Position numbers and translations under genes: made by a program. Shown here in pieces: positions 31,101 through 44,451 of a stretch of DNA of 64,000 nucleotides. Numbering within the stretch: the first letter of the stretch is position 1; every line of letters starts with the position of its first letter. The stretch is from Progne subis subis (Eukaryota; Chordata; Aves; Passeriformes; Hirundinidae): assembly GCA_022316685.1 (NCBI GenBank), contig JAKJHU010000180.1, positions 496,001 to 560,000 of the forward strand, read 5' to 3'. The notes beneath the pieces were generated by a model. That model saw nothing but the letters and a program-made list of their open reading frames with translations. It did not search any database and had not been told where the DNA came from.

Positions 31101-34100
31101 ACACTTTTTTTCCTGTTGTCAGCAGGATTTTAGCCTAATTTTTGTACTTCTAGGTAGTGTTAAGGCCTTTTCACAAAAGCTTACTTTTTCCTTGTTCTTG
31201 TGGAGCCTCTGTATGAAGAATTAGGATCTGATTTCATTTGACATCAATGCAGATTGATGACTAGTAGTCAAGGATAGAATTTTTGGTTTTTCCCATATGG
31301 CAGTCCTCTTGTTTATGTGGTATAAACTGGTTCAGGGAACTGAGCCAGGTGGATAGTAATTCTGCAGAGATGAGTACATTTCTTGATGCCACTAAACTGA
31401 CTCTCATTGACTCATATGAGTTGCAGAGTTGATAAAAGCATATGCAGTGGGAGGTGAGGACCTTATCTATGCAGTTTAAGATGGTTAGCATTACGTCCAT
31501 TGAATCCAACTCTTTGAGGGTCGGTTATTAAAGTTCCAGTGATGTGTTTATTATGTTGTTTATCATCTCTCTGTAAGAGCATAACTGATTTGCTCCCAAT
31601 AGACTTCCATCAGGAAAGAACACGCACTAGAGGGCATCAAAGTTTTGTTGTTTTTTCATGCATCAAAATGAAGTCAATGTTTCATGAAAGCTTTCTCCCT
31701 AACAGGTATCTTCTCCATCAGCTGTGGCTTGCAGCTTCCCATCAGCAATGTATCTTTAGTCCAGGAACTGAAACTGGGAAATGGAAACTCAAACCAAATA
31801 TCATATTTATTTTCTTCTCCAGTCATACCCCATGTGAGTATGCTGGAGTGAACCTAGTATATTGCTCCCACTTGTAGAATCTTTTCTGCCCCTTGTCTTT
31901 CTTTAGTCTCTCTTTAGCCTGGGTTGAGAGTGAGGCTGTAATTCATGTTACTGATATGTGCCTGAAGATGACTGTTCCTCCACAGATAGATTTGGCATTT
32001 TTTCTCACTGGATGTGATTAATGAGAACTCAGTAAGTCTGATGTACTGGTCATTATATAGTGACATGTTTCACTTTAAACAATAATAGCTATTATTTTCC
32101 TTTCCAGAAAATAACATACTTGTTAAAGGTCCTGCCACATTGCCTTGTTGCTTTGCTTCAAACATTATCTCCTTGGATTAAAATTTTAATAAAAAATACT
32201 GACATTTACCACCGTTCCTAAAAACAGCCAAAGAAAAGATACCCCACACTCAATCACAATTACCCCCAACCCTATGAAGCAAACAAAGAAAAAAACCCAA
32301 AAACAAACCCAAAAAAACCTCAAACCAGCGAGCAAACAAAAAACCCATAACCAAGCCCAAAAAAAAAAAAAAAAAAGAGCTAACACCAACTCAGACAAAA
32401 CCCCCCAACACCAAAACCAGACTCCTGAAAAACAGGAAAAAAAGCCCCATTCATGAAACATCACTAGCTCCCTGACACAAAACTTCTTAGGGAATGTAAT
32501 GGAAAACACTCTTTGTGTGTTAAAAAAAATCAGCACCACAAAGATGAAGATCTATTGACAGAATGGAGGAATGCAGCCTCGGTCTACCAACGTATCAGGC
32601 ATCTTGATGTTACCGTGCTCTCTCACTGGTGTGTTCATCAACTGCTAGTCTGTTACACAGCAAAATGTGTCTCATCAGTACTTCATAGAGTGAGTTAGTT
32701 GCTCATACATTTTCATGATTTGGAGTGCATTGCTGGAATACGCAATATTATCTTTCTTCATTAGTGCATTTGAGAATGGAAATTACAACTTCAAATTTAT
32801 TAGTGAGAATAATTTAGTTACTTTCTTTTTCTCACATAAAACAGATACAGGGCTGTCAGGCTTGCTTTGGTTTGAGCTGAGCTTCAGAATTTTGGTTCTG
32901 AGCTTGTTTCAGTGATACAGATTAAAGTTTTCATCCTTATTTGATAGATTATTTTTCCGTTATTCTTTTGAGGTTCATGTTGTTTGATTAGATCGGGTTT
33001 TCCTCTGAGTCTTCAGTACTGCTTGTAGTCTGTCAAATGCCTTTGTTACCTTTTACTTTATAGATCGTAAATTTTGCTTTCTTGATTATTTCTTGTGCAG
33101 AATGCAAAATTTGAAATGAAGCATATATTAGCTCAAATTTCAGTGAGATTTGATTCAGTGTTGCACAGGACAGTGTTTCAAAAATGCGTTCTCACAGGTC
33201 CTAAGTTTTCATGAGCGCAAACTGTGAAAGCTACTAGTAGTTGTAGTATTACAGGTATGATGTGTTCCAGTCACAAGATGTTTTTTTGGCCAATATTACG
33301 TTATTATGTTATTTCTTTTGTTCCAGGTGGAGATGCTTCTATTTTTCCAATCAGTGAACCAGAGAACCAGCTTTCTAAGCCAATGACTGGAGGTTGTGCA
33401 GCTGGACAATCAGCAGAATGTAGAAGTAACCATAATCACTTGTGTCCTGAAGATAAAAGGAAATCAGAGAAGATGACAAGTAATCACGTAATTAAGAGAA
33501 GGAAAACTGATGATGGTGGTTGTTTTTCCATAATCCCCGAAGACCTGGCTGTTCAACATGAACCTATGAAACGAGAAAACAACACAAATCAAAAGAGCTG
33601 TGAATGTTCTGCAGGGATGCAAACAGCTATTAAGGAGACTGGCTTAGTGAAACCAAAGGTAGTAGATGTTCACAGAACTGGAGCAAAATGTGTACCTGGA
33701 GAGCTGGATGATGCCCGAATACCTGGGCTGGGGTACCACTGTGTGGGATTATTACGAGTGAAGCCAGGTCGAGGAGACAGAACATGCTCTATGTCCTGCA
33801 GTGATAAACTGGCTCGCTGGAATGTGTTAGGGTGTCAAGGAGCTCTTCTGATGCATTTTCTGCAGTATCCAGTGTATCTGTCAGCAGTTGTAGTGGGGAA
33901 GTGTCCATATAGCCAAGAAGCTATGCGGAGAGCAGTTATTGAAAGGTAAGTGCTCTCCTCAGATGGTGTGTATGGAGACAGTGAGCTGTGGAAGGCAATG
34001 CGTGTCATACAAATATTAGAACTTTAGTAAGCTTTTGATAATGTATCTTGTAAGATCCTGATAGAGAATCTGTTCAGGTGTGAGCTGGATGAGCAGACAT

Positions 34101-37100
34101 GTGGATTGAAAACTATCTGAATGACTGGACCCAGAAGGTGGTGATCACTGGGCAAAGTGTAGTTAAAGTTGTAAGTAGCCATGTACTCCAGGGATCAATG
34201 CTAGGTCCAAACTTAATTAATATCTTCATTAATCAGTGATCTGAATGATAGTGCAGACTGTATGCTCAGGCAGTTTGCTGAAGACTCAAGTCTGAGGAGT
34301 GGCTGATTGGCCAGGGCATTGTGCTGCCATCCAAAGTGACCTCTTTGCTGTGGTGTTGGTGATAGGGCAAGAGGCAATAGGCACAAGCTGAAGCATAGGA
34401 GGTTCCCTTGGAACATCAGGAAATACTTGTTTACTGTGAAGGTGATGGAGTGCTGGTAGAGGTTGCCCTGAGAGGTTGTGGAATCTCCCACCTTTGAGTT
34501 ATTCAAAAGCAATCAGGCTGCTGTTCTGAGCAGGTGGCTGTAGGTTGCCTGGTTGGAGGAGGGGTGGTTGGCCTAGATCACCTACAAGATGTTCCCTCTC
34601 ACCTCAGCTGTTGTCTGATTTACTGAAGTGGTTGAGGACACACAGTATGTGACAGCTTGTACTGGTCAGCTGGAAGAAGACAGTTGTGCTATATTGGAGA
34701 GGCAAGGCTTATATGCATTTTCATGGTGGTAAAAAATTCATCTGCTTGTTGAATCTCAGTTACATCCAAGATCTGATCTTTTGCCCTGCTGTGAGTAGTA
34801 GAGCTCTCATGACACAACCTGTCACTTCAGGGAGATCTGAGAGGCGAACTGCACTGTTACAAGATGTGGAAAGTTACCTGTTGTGCACTGGCCTTCTTTC
34901 TCCTCAGATTCTTCATTTGGTGACGACTATCCAGCAACAAGGATAGGAAGTGGATATTTTTCTTACTTGGGAGGCTAAATCAGTAGAGCAGTAGAGAAGA
35001 GTAAGCGGATTTGGGCAGAGTGAAGGGAAAGGAGAGCAAGAAAACAAAAACAGGGAGCTGAGCCATTAAGCGGCAGCTACTAGACCAGTTCATATGAGAG
35101 GTTTGACTTCATTTAGTAACTCCTTTTCTCTCTACCTCTGCATGCTTCTAGGATGATTATAAAAGATGTCATCAGTCTGTTAATGGAGAAGCTCTAGTTA
35201 TGTACCCGGTGGAGCTTTCTGTATAATCTTTTCCTCGTTCTGTAACATGTAACAAGAATTTGCCTAGCCTTGTTAGTCCTAGTGCAGTCAGGCACTTTTC
35301 AGACTATTGTATCTGACAATATTAATCTCAGTCTTAATTTCTGCTCTGTGTAAATATTGTAGTGATTAAATACATCCTGTGTTTTCCTCATATGATCCTA
35401 ATGACATTCATTATGCAATGGTAATTTAAGGTAACAAAGATAAGATTATACATGCAACTGTAAGTGTATTTCGTATGTTTTTAGGCTTTGATTATAAGTC
35501 TTTAAGCTCCAAAACAATTCCTGAGGTAATGCAGTTGACTGTGTAAATGCTGGATGATTTTTATTGTTCTTTGTGATTGCAGAAGTATATTGCAGCTTTT
35601 GTCCTGCATACTTGATTACAATAGCTTTTAACTAGACCTTTTTAAAATCCAGTTCATCATACTTTTTCAGGATGGACAAGGTCCTAATAAACTAATGTGG
35701 CTTTGGGGTTTTATTTAATAAATATTTATCTGAAGGGAAAAATGCCACCAAACCTCCTTGTCTCACCTATAAAACTCACATTCAATTCTGTTTTAATGTA
35801 AAAGAAATGGGTTTTAGATAATGAAGGGAAGTTGTGCAAAATGATCTTGTTTGGGAAAAACATACTGAAAATCACTTGCATTTCTCTGTGTTTCCTTTAG
35901 GTGTCAGCACGTGTCATCTTTACCAAATGGTTTTCTCACTCAGGAGGTTAAGCTGCTGCAATCAGATCTTCAATTTGAACATAGCCGTCAGGCAATTCAG
36001 GAAGTTCAAACTAACAGCAAAACAAAACTTGTTCCTTGCAGCGCAGGTGAGTTAATTTGGGCTAGTTGCATAACTGTATGCAGAAGTCTAAATAAAAATG
36101 AGGTGGGCTTGGTTGTTTGGAATAGAACATCATTCCTTGCCAGTATACTAGCAGCAAAGTATGAAAAGCAAGAATTTCATTTCAGGTCAGGACTTAATTG
36201 TTAATAATATTGGTCTCAGGCTCTAGTTTCCAGTAGGGAGTTTTCAGACTGAATAAACACTTGGTTAATGTCATTAAGAATTTATAATCTAAACAAAGAC
36301 AGAAAATAATTAGGAGGAACAAAAGTTGAGTACAAGAAGAAAACGAAAGACTTCTTGTTTCAGTTAGTTCTGCATTCTCCTTGGTAATGAACAAAGTCTT
36401 GCCATGCTGAGTTGTGTTTGTAATTGCTCCAAAGAGCTTTCTTCATCTGTGAATGAAGAAAGAATACAGAGTAGTATAGTGTAAAAGTTGTATTGCTATA
36501 TATTTTGGGCATGGCATTTTTTGTTGTGGTGATGACTGAGTGCTTAAATCTCAAAGTGATTTAGCAACATGATCTCACTTGGGAAAAAAAAAAAAAGAAG
36601 GAATTGCCACTCCATGTGTATGGCTAAGCAGTTTCTTTAACTTGGACATTCCTGCCTTCTGCTGTTGTATAATCTTCTGTCTGAATCAAAACTGGAAATT
36701 TTTCTATTGCAATAGAGCTAACAGTAAAATAGGATGGAGACAAGGGGTTCCCTAATGGTATTCACATTCATCAAATTGGAGTTATTTATGAGTGCCAGGT
36801 AGAAAAAACTTTAATTTTGTGAGATAGGAAACAAATTTCATCACTGAAAAATTGTGCCAATTGAGTTAGCAAAAAAGGCCTGAAAGCACCTGTGACTAAA
36901 TTCAGTATATGTCTTTCTTGCTGTACACTTCTCAGGTCAATCTGTTAAATAAAGGTGAATGATGCCTTAGCATGCTTTTTTCATGCCAGGTGGTTTCTTT
37001 TCTTGAAGGAGTAAAAATCAGAATAAACCCAAAATCTCGGGCTATTTCACAGAGTATTGAAAGGTGCTTGTTAGGAGTATTTCAGGGGTTATTTTAAGAA

Positions 37101-40100
37101 AATATCTGTTCAGCTTAGTGCTTTGAAGTTTGAGATAATTATGAAAAAGTGAATGGAAAATGTTTTAATTTTTTAAGTACTTCTGTATCTGCTTGTCAGA
37201 AACGGATATCCTCAAACCAGGTGATTTTTAGATATTTCACATGGGATGGATTTAATACCAGTCATATGTATATAATGTTATTTCATGTTTCAATTACATT
37301 TCATATTTCATAAATATGTTTCAATATTTCAAATACGTAGGATTGTAATTTAGTAGAGTGATACGGCATTGTACTTGAATCACTGTGTAAGTACAATTGG
37401 CACTTAGCAGAATGCAACAATTGCAGCATGCAGCTGAATTGTAATACAAAGGTGAGTAGCAAAAGCAGTCTTTGAGCATCTTGAATAACAAGGTGGTCTT
37501 TAGAGTGAGTGCATGTGCAACTGTTTTGCCTGTTAGGAAGACAGAGAAGAGGGAGAATTTAGGGAACAGAAGCTGTCTCTTGGTAATAGAAGTTGAAGAA
37601 CCTGCTGTTATGCTGCAGAGGGACAGATTGAACATGTCAGTTTCTGTTGACATTGTGCTGATGTTTTGCACCTTACTTAGAAATTGTAGGGTATTGTATG
37701 CAGAGTTTCAGCATTAAGAAGTTTACAGTCCAAGATGATTACAAAGTTCTCAGACTTGGGGTAGAGTTTGGGGCTGTTAGCACTTGCCATCTCTTTCAAC
37801 AAATTATTTTTATTTGACTACTAGCTAATGTTTTTCAAGTAAAGTCTACAAATATTTAGTGTATGTCAGTTATCAAACATGAAACTACTTAGAGTACACA
37901 ATAAAATAATAGCACACAATGAATTAAGAAGTAAAACATAGAGTGACTGGTGCAAGTAGTTTAGGGCAATATTTCACAGCCTGATGTGAAAATAAGCCAT
38001 CTAACTTGGAAATTTCTTCTTGCATTGTCCAGCCAGGATGCACAAAAGATAGTAGAATCCCCCTAAGAAATGGAGAATTACAAAGCTGAAGGCCAGATGT
38101 TTAGAGGCATGGATTGTTAAATGATGTAATTAAGATGAAAGCTCTGTGTGTGTGTGTTTTCATATTTTTAAATGAAGCATTCTTTAAGACACTAGAATTC
38201 TGGCCCTAGAACACCATTGTCCTCTTTCTAGTTTGAATTATATTGAGAAACAACACATGAAGAAATAAAATGAAAGGAAAGGTTCTCCTTTTGTGATAAG
38301 AGCATCTTCTTTTGTTCATAACAATTTCTTCTGCAGCTATCAGTTGGAGTGCAGTCCCTGAGCAACCTCTGGATGTCACCTCAGACGGCTTCCGCCAGGG
38401 AACAACAAAGAAGGGGATCGGGAGCCATCAGAGCAGGTGTGAGAGTGTTGTAGTATCTAGACACATAGTTTATTTGTTAGCTTACATGCCTTTGTCAGCT
38501 CATGTGGTGTTGTCAGAGCAGGAGGAAATCTAGAGAGTGGTGAAGCAGGTGGAAGGTAGAGCACAGGGGAGAAGGAAGAGTTGCTGTGTAAGGGAGAGAA
38601 GGGCAGTTGGAATAATGAAAGTTAAATGAGAATTAACAAGTTTATCCTATTTCTTTGTCACTGCTGAGAACATTGTAAATAATGGTGGTGAGGGACTGGA
38701 ATCAGTTTTTATTAAAAGGATGTTTACTGTTGAAGGAAACTGAATTTTTGCTTTGTATTTTTTTTGGTTGCTGACGGTGAAGGAAATCTATGCATTGCAT
38801 GTTCTCTTTCTAGAGATTTCTTTTTCTTTAATAGTCAAGCCAGCTGTTCTGGATCATTAAAAGTGTAGCTCTGAAACATAATTTTCTGCCTTAAAGTTTG
38901 AAAATATATTGAAATGATGGCAGCATATTCCTAACATGAATATGTCACCTTTTCAACTGTCATCTTGGCACTGTGCTCTTCAAGAAATCCTCTATCAGCA
39001 ATCATAGTTTAAAGAAATAGTTACGTATTTTTCTTGAGGTTGAGAGGAATTACTCATAAGCATCTGCAGATAAATTTCTCCATCTCTATGTTATCTTCAT
39101 TTTAGGTGAGGTGGCCAAAATTATCATTGTTCTGTGGAAATTCAGCTTGAGGGTTGGGGTTCTTGTTTCAGCTGTTGGCTGATTATACTACCAATTTATC
39201 AGTGGTCTTATTGTTTGTTTCCCAGACTTTTTGGGAGGATGATGACAATCCTGACAAGGGGTGAATAGCATAATAAATACAGTTTAGATAGTTCTTTTGG
39301 AGAATTTATTCATATGCCTGCAAGTTGCATATTCTGAGCTTCTTGAAGCTAGGCCTGATTTGTCTGAAGTTTATCCTGGTATGTCCTAGTATTTCCAAAT
39401 TTCCAGTGGAAAGAAGAGGACCAGAAACTTCGTGGTTTGTGACCAGTATTGGTGTCTGGGGTATTGCTAAAACAGGTGACCTTGGTGGCTTAGTGCATCT
39501 TTTAAGACAGACTCCTGTAGAATATTCATTTTCAATATGCAGTATGTTAGTATTCTAGGAGACATGTGAAAGATCAAACAAACCAGCTACCCCCTTTTTC
39601 TCAGTAGGCTTAAATTTGTTATATAGCATTTGTGCATCAGCTGTAAAACTTGAGAGCCATCTGCTAGCTGACAATTAGCACAAAAGTGGAAGAACTCAAT
39701 TATTGTTGAAAGATCCTCTTCTCAATGTACTTGAAATTCACTAAAACTTTCAGAAGTTACTAGAGCCTACAAGGCTGTGTGAATAGAAACATCTCATTTC
39801 CTTAGGAAATCAGGATTAAAAGCAGTGTCAACAAACAAGTAAATTATTTATGCTTTTGAGGTAAACAGTCACAAAAGGAACTTTTATAATGAAAATAAGG
39901 AATTTGCAGCCTTATTGGGACTGATGGTGCTTAATAATAAACAAGACTTGTATTTCTACATTCTTTTTCCTCTCAAGGAATCTCAGGGTGATTGCTGGGA
40001 GGTGTTGTTTAAGATTTTTTTCCCCTTTCAGTATGTTAGATAACATTAAATACCAAGGAAGGTAAAGCTGACTGACTAAAAGGAATTTGTAGGTAAATGT

Positions 40101-42476
40101 CTTGTGCTTTTGTTAATGCTTAATTAACTAAACCACCAAAAACTACAAGATGAAACTTTGACAGATAAAGTTGAATTTTAGAGCATCTTTGCATACCATC
40201 ATCACCAGTGGGGTTCAGCAGGACCCTGTTTTAGGGCCAGTGCTTGTCTGCATCCTAATAAATTACTTGGATGCAGAACTCAAAGGTACGCGAAGTAAGT
40301 TTGCCAGTGACACTAAACTGGGAGTAGCTGCCGACTTTCTTGAAAGAAGACAGGCCCTGCAGGAAGACCTGAACAAATAACAGGGTTAGACAATCACCAA
40401 CCATATGAAGTTTGACAAAAACAAATGCCAGTTTTTGCACATGGCGCAGGGTGACCCTGCATGTATGGGCAGGCTGGGGAATGAGAGGCTGGAAAGCAGC
40501 TGCAGAAAAGAACCTGGGGTCCTGACTGATGGCAGGTTGTGTATGAGTCAGCAGTGCCCCGGCAACCAGCAGGGCCACTCACACCCTGGGGGGCGTCAGG
40601 CCCAGCATTGCTGGCGAGGTGAAGGAGGGAATTGTCCCGCTCTGCTCTGCACTGGTGTGGCCTCACCTTCTGGGGGCACTTTTGGGCACAGGACTCTAAG
40701 AAGATAAAGCTGTAAGTGTCCAAAGGCAGGGCCATCAGGATGATGAACGGTCTGGAGGGGAAGCCCCACAAGGAGCAGCTGAGGTCACTTGGTTTGTTCA
40801 GCCTGGAGAAGGGGAGACTGAGGGGAGAACTCACAGCAGGCTACAACTTCCTTGTGAGGTGACACAGAGGTGCAGGCACTGTTCTCTGCTCTCTCGTCAC
40901 CAGTGATAGGGCCCGAGAAATGGCTGGAGCTGTGTCAGGGGAGGTTTAGGCTGAATATTAAATAAAGGTTCTTCATCCCAGAGGGTGGTTGGGTGCTGGA
41001 ACAGGCTCCCTAGGGCAGTAGTGGCAGTGGTCCTTGTTCAAGGAGCATTTGGACAATGCTCTCGGCACATGCTGGGATTATTGGGATTTTCCTGAGCCAG
41101 GAGTTGGACTTAATGATCCTTGTGGAGATTGTATGATACTATGCCATTTTTGATGTTCTTAAAATACATGCTAGCAACATAGGAAGGTGTGTTTGTGGGG
41201 GTTTTTTGTTTGTTTGGGTTTTTCTTTTTTGTTGTTGTTGTCTTTTTTGGGTTTTTTGGTGGTTTTTTTTGTTGTTGTCAATGCTTCTGGAGAATCAGCT
41301 TGCACTTGTTGGTGAACTGAATCAGTCATCGTTAGGACAAGTATGCAAAGATAGTTAAATAGAGGAAACAGCTGGGCCATTCAAAAACAAACTATACTTT
41401 ATAAACAGTGATTCTGGTTGCCACCCCTTAGGAAAAGAGAAGGTCTCAAAGCTGACAGATGTATATAATATCTTCTAAAGATCTTTCAAACTGACTCACT
41501 CTGTTTTTTGATGAGCCTTTTTGTATTTAACTGCCCTGCAGCTGTTGCTCAGTGTGTCCTTGTCACCATTGTGAAAACATCAGCATTGTTCCAGATATTT
41601 CTGCTCCTTTTTTTACTTGTTTTGAATCATGCAAAGTTTAACTGCTTGAAAAAGCCTTTGTAGTCCTGTGCTTGTTTGATCTGCTTTGGAACTAGTCCTT
41701 CTGACTAAAACTTACTGCAGCTGTGAACCGATGACAGTGTGGTTTCTTGCAGATAGGAGAGTGATATTAAAATGTTCATTCTGCAAACTGGTGAGTGCTG
41801 GCTTGGAGAATGGGGGCAATGCAGCTCTTTGTCAATATAGCATTTAAAACTAAGGGAAAAGGCAGGTGGGTAGCTTGAATGGGTGGGAAAAGTCAAATGA
41901 TAGAGAAGTTTTTACATTCTTTGAGAAGTGAACATAATGCTTTCTATCAAAAATGTTTTAGCTGGGATGTGCTGCTGTGAGCTGTAAGGTGGAGTGAATT
42001 TATGATTTGTTTTTTCCATCAGAAATTCTAATTTTTAATTTTTTTTTATATCAGATCCAAAATCTGTAAAGTGGAACTGTTCCATAGATTCCAAAAGCTG
42101 GTGACAAGTATTTCACAAGAGGATCTACCAGACACTCTGCGGTAAAGACATATCATTACCTTTAGAAGAGTGAATTTATCTTAATGAAACTGAAGAATAC
42201 TGTGATGATACAGTATCTGCTCATGAATCTCATTTTAGATAAGTACATTGTTAAACTTTGATACTTGAAAAATGTGGAAAGAGATGCAAGATGAGGAAGT
42301 AGTGTCTTTTTTGAAAACGAGCTATTAGATCAGCTGCCTGCAATTCTCTGCCCTTGGTGGTATTCAAACCCTGCATCCCAAGATTGCCATGAAGTTACTG
42401 GTATCTAGTTGGTGTTCACTAATTCTATCAAATGCCGCTTTTTTGATACACAAGAAGGAAGAGTTTGAGTTAAAAA

Positions 42477-42507
<31 letters not shown>

Positions 42508-44410
42508 AAGTCCAGGTTAGAATCAGTTTTCATCTTAGAGTGAGAGCTAGTAAGGTGAGCTAGTGTATAGGGCTCTTTCTGCACTGGATATGTTGCATAA
42601 ACAGAGACCTTTTGGGAAGAAAATTAAGTAGCTTTTGTCTGAGGAAGCCGTAATTGAGATACTCCTTTACATTATTAAAAACAAATTTGGTTTATCAGAC
42701 TGGGATTAATTGCTTGCAGTAATCATCCAGTATGGCATAATATTAGGTGCATTATATATTTGGTGGTATACTGTAAAGTAAAGCATAGTTTCATGTCTAC
42801 AGAAACTTAGTTCTCTTTGGCTTAGAGATTCTTGGAGATGTAGAAGGTTGCAAATCCATTGCAATGGAAGGTTTATTTTATTTTAGACTTACTTCTAGAT
42901 ATAATTTCACCAGCTTTAGGATGCAGTTATCTGAACTCTTGAGCCAGTTTAACTGCTTGTAGCTGCTGATGGGGTTGGTCCCACAGCAGTTCTCTGCTGC
43001 TACTGGCTATAGATTACTGTTTTCTCCCTTGTATCAGTAGCACTTCTCCAATCTCATGATGAGCCAGTTCAGTTAGGTAATGTGGCTGAAAACAATTTCC
43101 TTGTCTTCTGTGTTTTCTCTTGGATTAGTGAACTTAACTGGCCAATGGAAATCTGAAACAGGTAAAACCCATACCAAGGAAGTAGGAGGCAATTATGTGA
43201 CTAGAAGCAGTTGAGATAGGCCATTTTACCCTTTCATGGTACTAAGATAGTAGGATCCAGCAAACTTAGCCAAAGTAAGTGCATCCTGGATCTTTAATTA
43301 ATGCATATTGCTTGCTTTTGAGTTCTGTTGAATTAAAGATTGCAATTACCTTCTGTGTCTATAGGAGTGTCTCGTAACTGTTTCAGAGTTTTGTTGTTAA
43401 CATGGACCATGCTGTTGCTGAGAAGCTTTCAACTGATTCCATAAGTAGGGGTACTTTGTCCTTAAATCAGTTTGAAATATAAAATTTTTAACCTCTTTTG
43501 GGTGGGAGTTTGTCCTCACTTGTTTAGCCATCATAATTTCCTCAAAACAGATTGTGAACTCGTGCATGGTTGGGTAGGTGACTCAGGATCGCATGCTGCT
43601 TACATAAAGTCACTTCACCTCAGGGCTTTTCTAGACCATTGGCTTTGTAATTTCCTTTGACTTTTTTGTCCTTTACTGTTTTTTTGTCTGGGCTTCTCCT
43701 GACAAAGTCCAGCTGATTCACAGATGTGACCTTGTTTTTACGCTGCACAGACTCAGTAGAGGTGCTAGCTCACTAGTCAGCTTGTACAGCTGATTGCCTT
43801 TGAAGTCTTTTGGTTTTCCTCCTCTTCACTTAAAAAACAAAAGAAAAAAAAAGTCTTTGTGTCGCTTTTTTTTCCCATCTTCCCTTTTTCTTTCTACATG
43901 GTATTCTGATATTTTGATTTTTCTTTCCCCCTTGGAGTCTGAGTTTGAGCAAACTTCAGATAAGAAATCTTACATGCTCAAATTGCTTCTTTAAATGCCT
44001 GCGTATTTCATTGTTACCCAGTTTTATATTTTCTTCACATTCAAATGTATCTTGTTATCTCTTCCCACAAATGTTTGGCTCTAAAGCTGTGCTGTCACCC
44101 AGCTTCCTTTTTCCACTTTGACCCTAAGTTCCTTCCATAACTCTTCTAGTCCACTTCTGTGTTTCTTGCCTCCCATCTTTCTGCTCCATCAATGAAAGCT
44201 CATTCTGTAGTATTTTCAGATTTGCTGAACAGCATGTTTTGTAGTTGCAGGGTATATTAGGACAAGGGTTATTCTTCATGTAATGCTGCCTTCATTTACT
44301 GTTGTCTACTGTCAGACTTAGGATAGGAACTGGGGAGTTTAAAGTTTTACCTGGAACTGATTCTGGTGGGGTTTTTTTGGTTGGTTGGGTTTTTTTGGTG
44401 GGTTGGTTTT

Positions 44411-44451
<41 letters not shown>

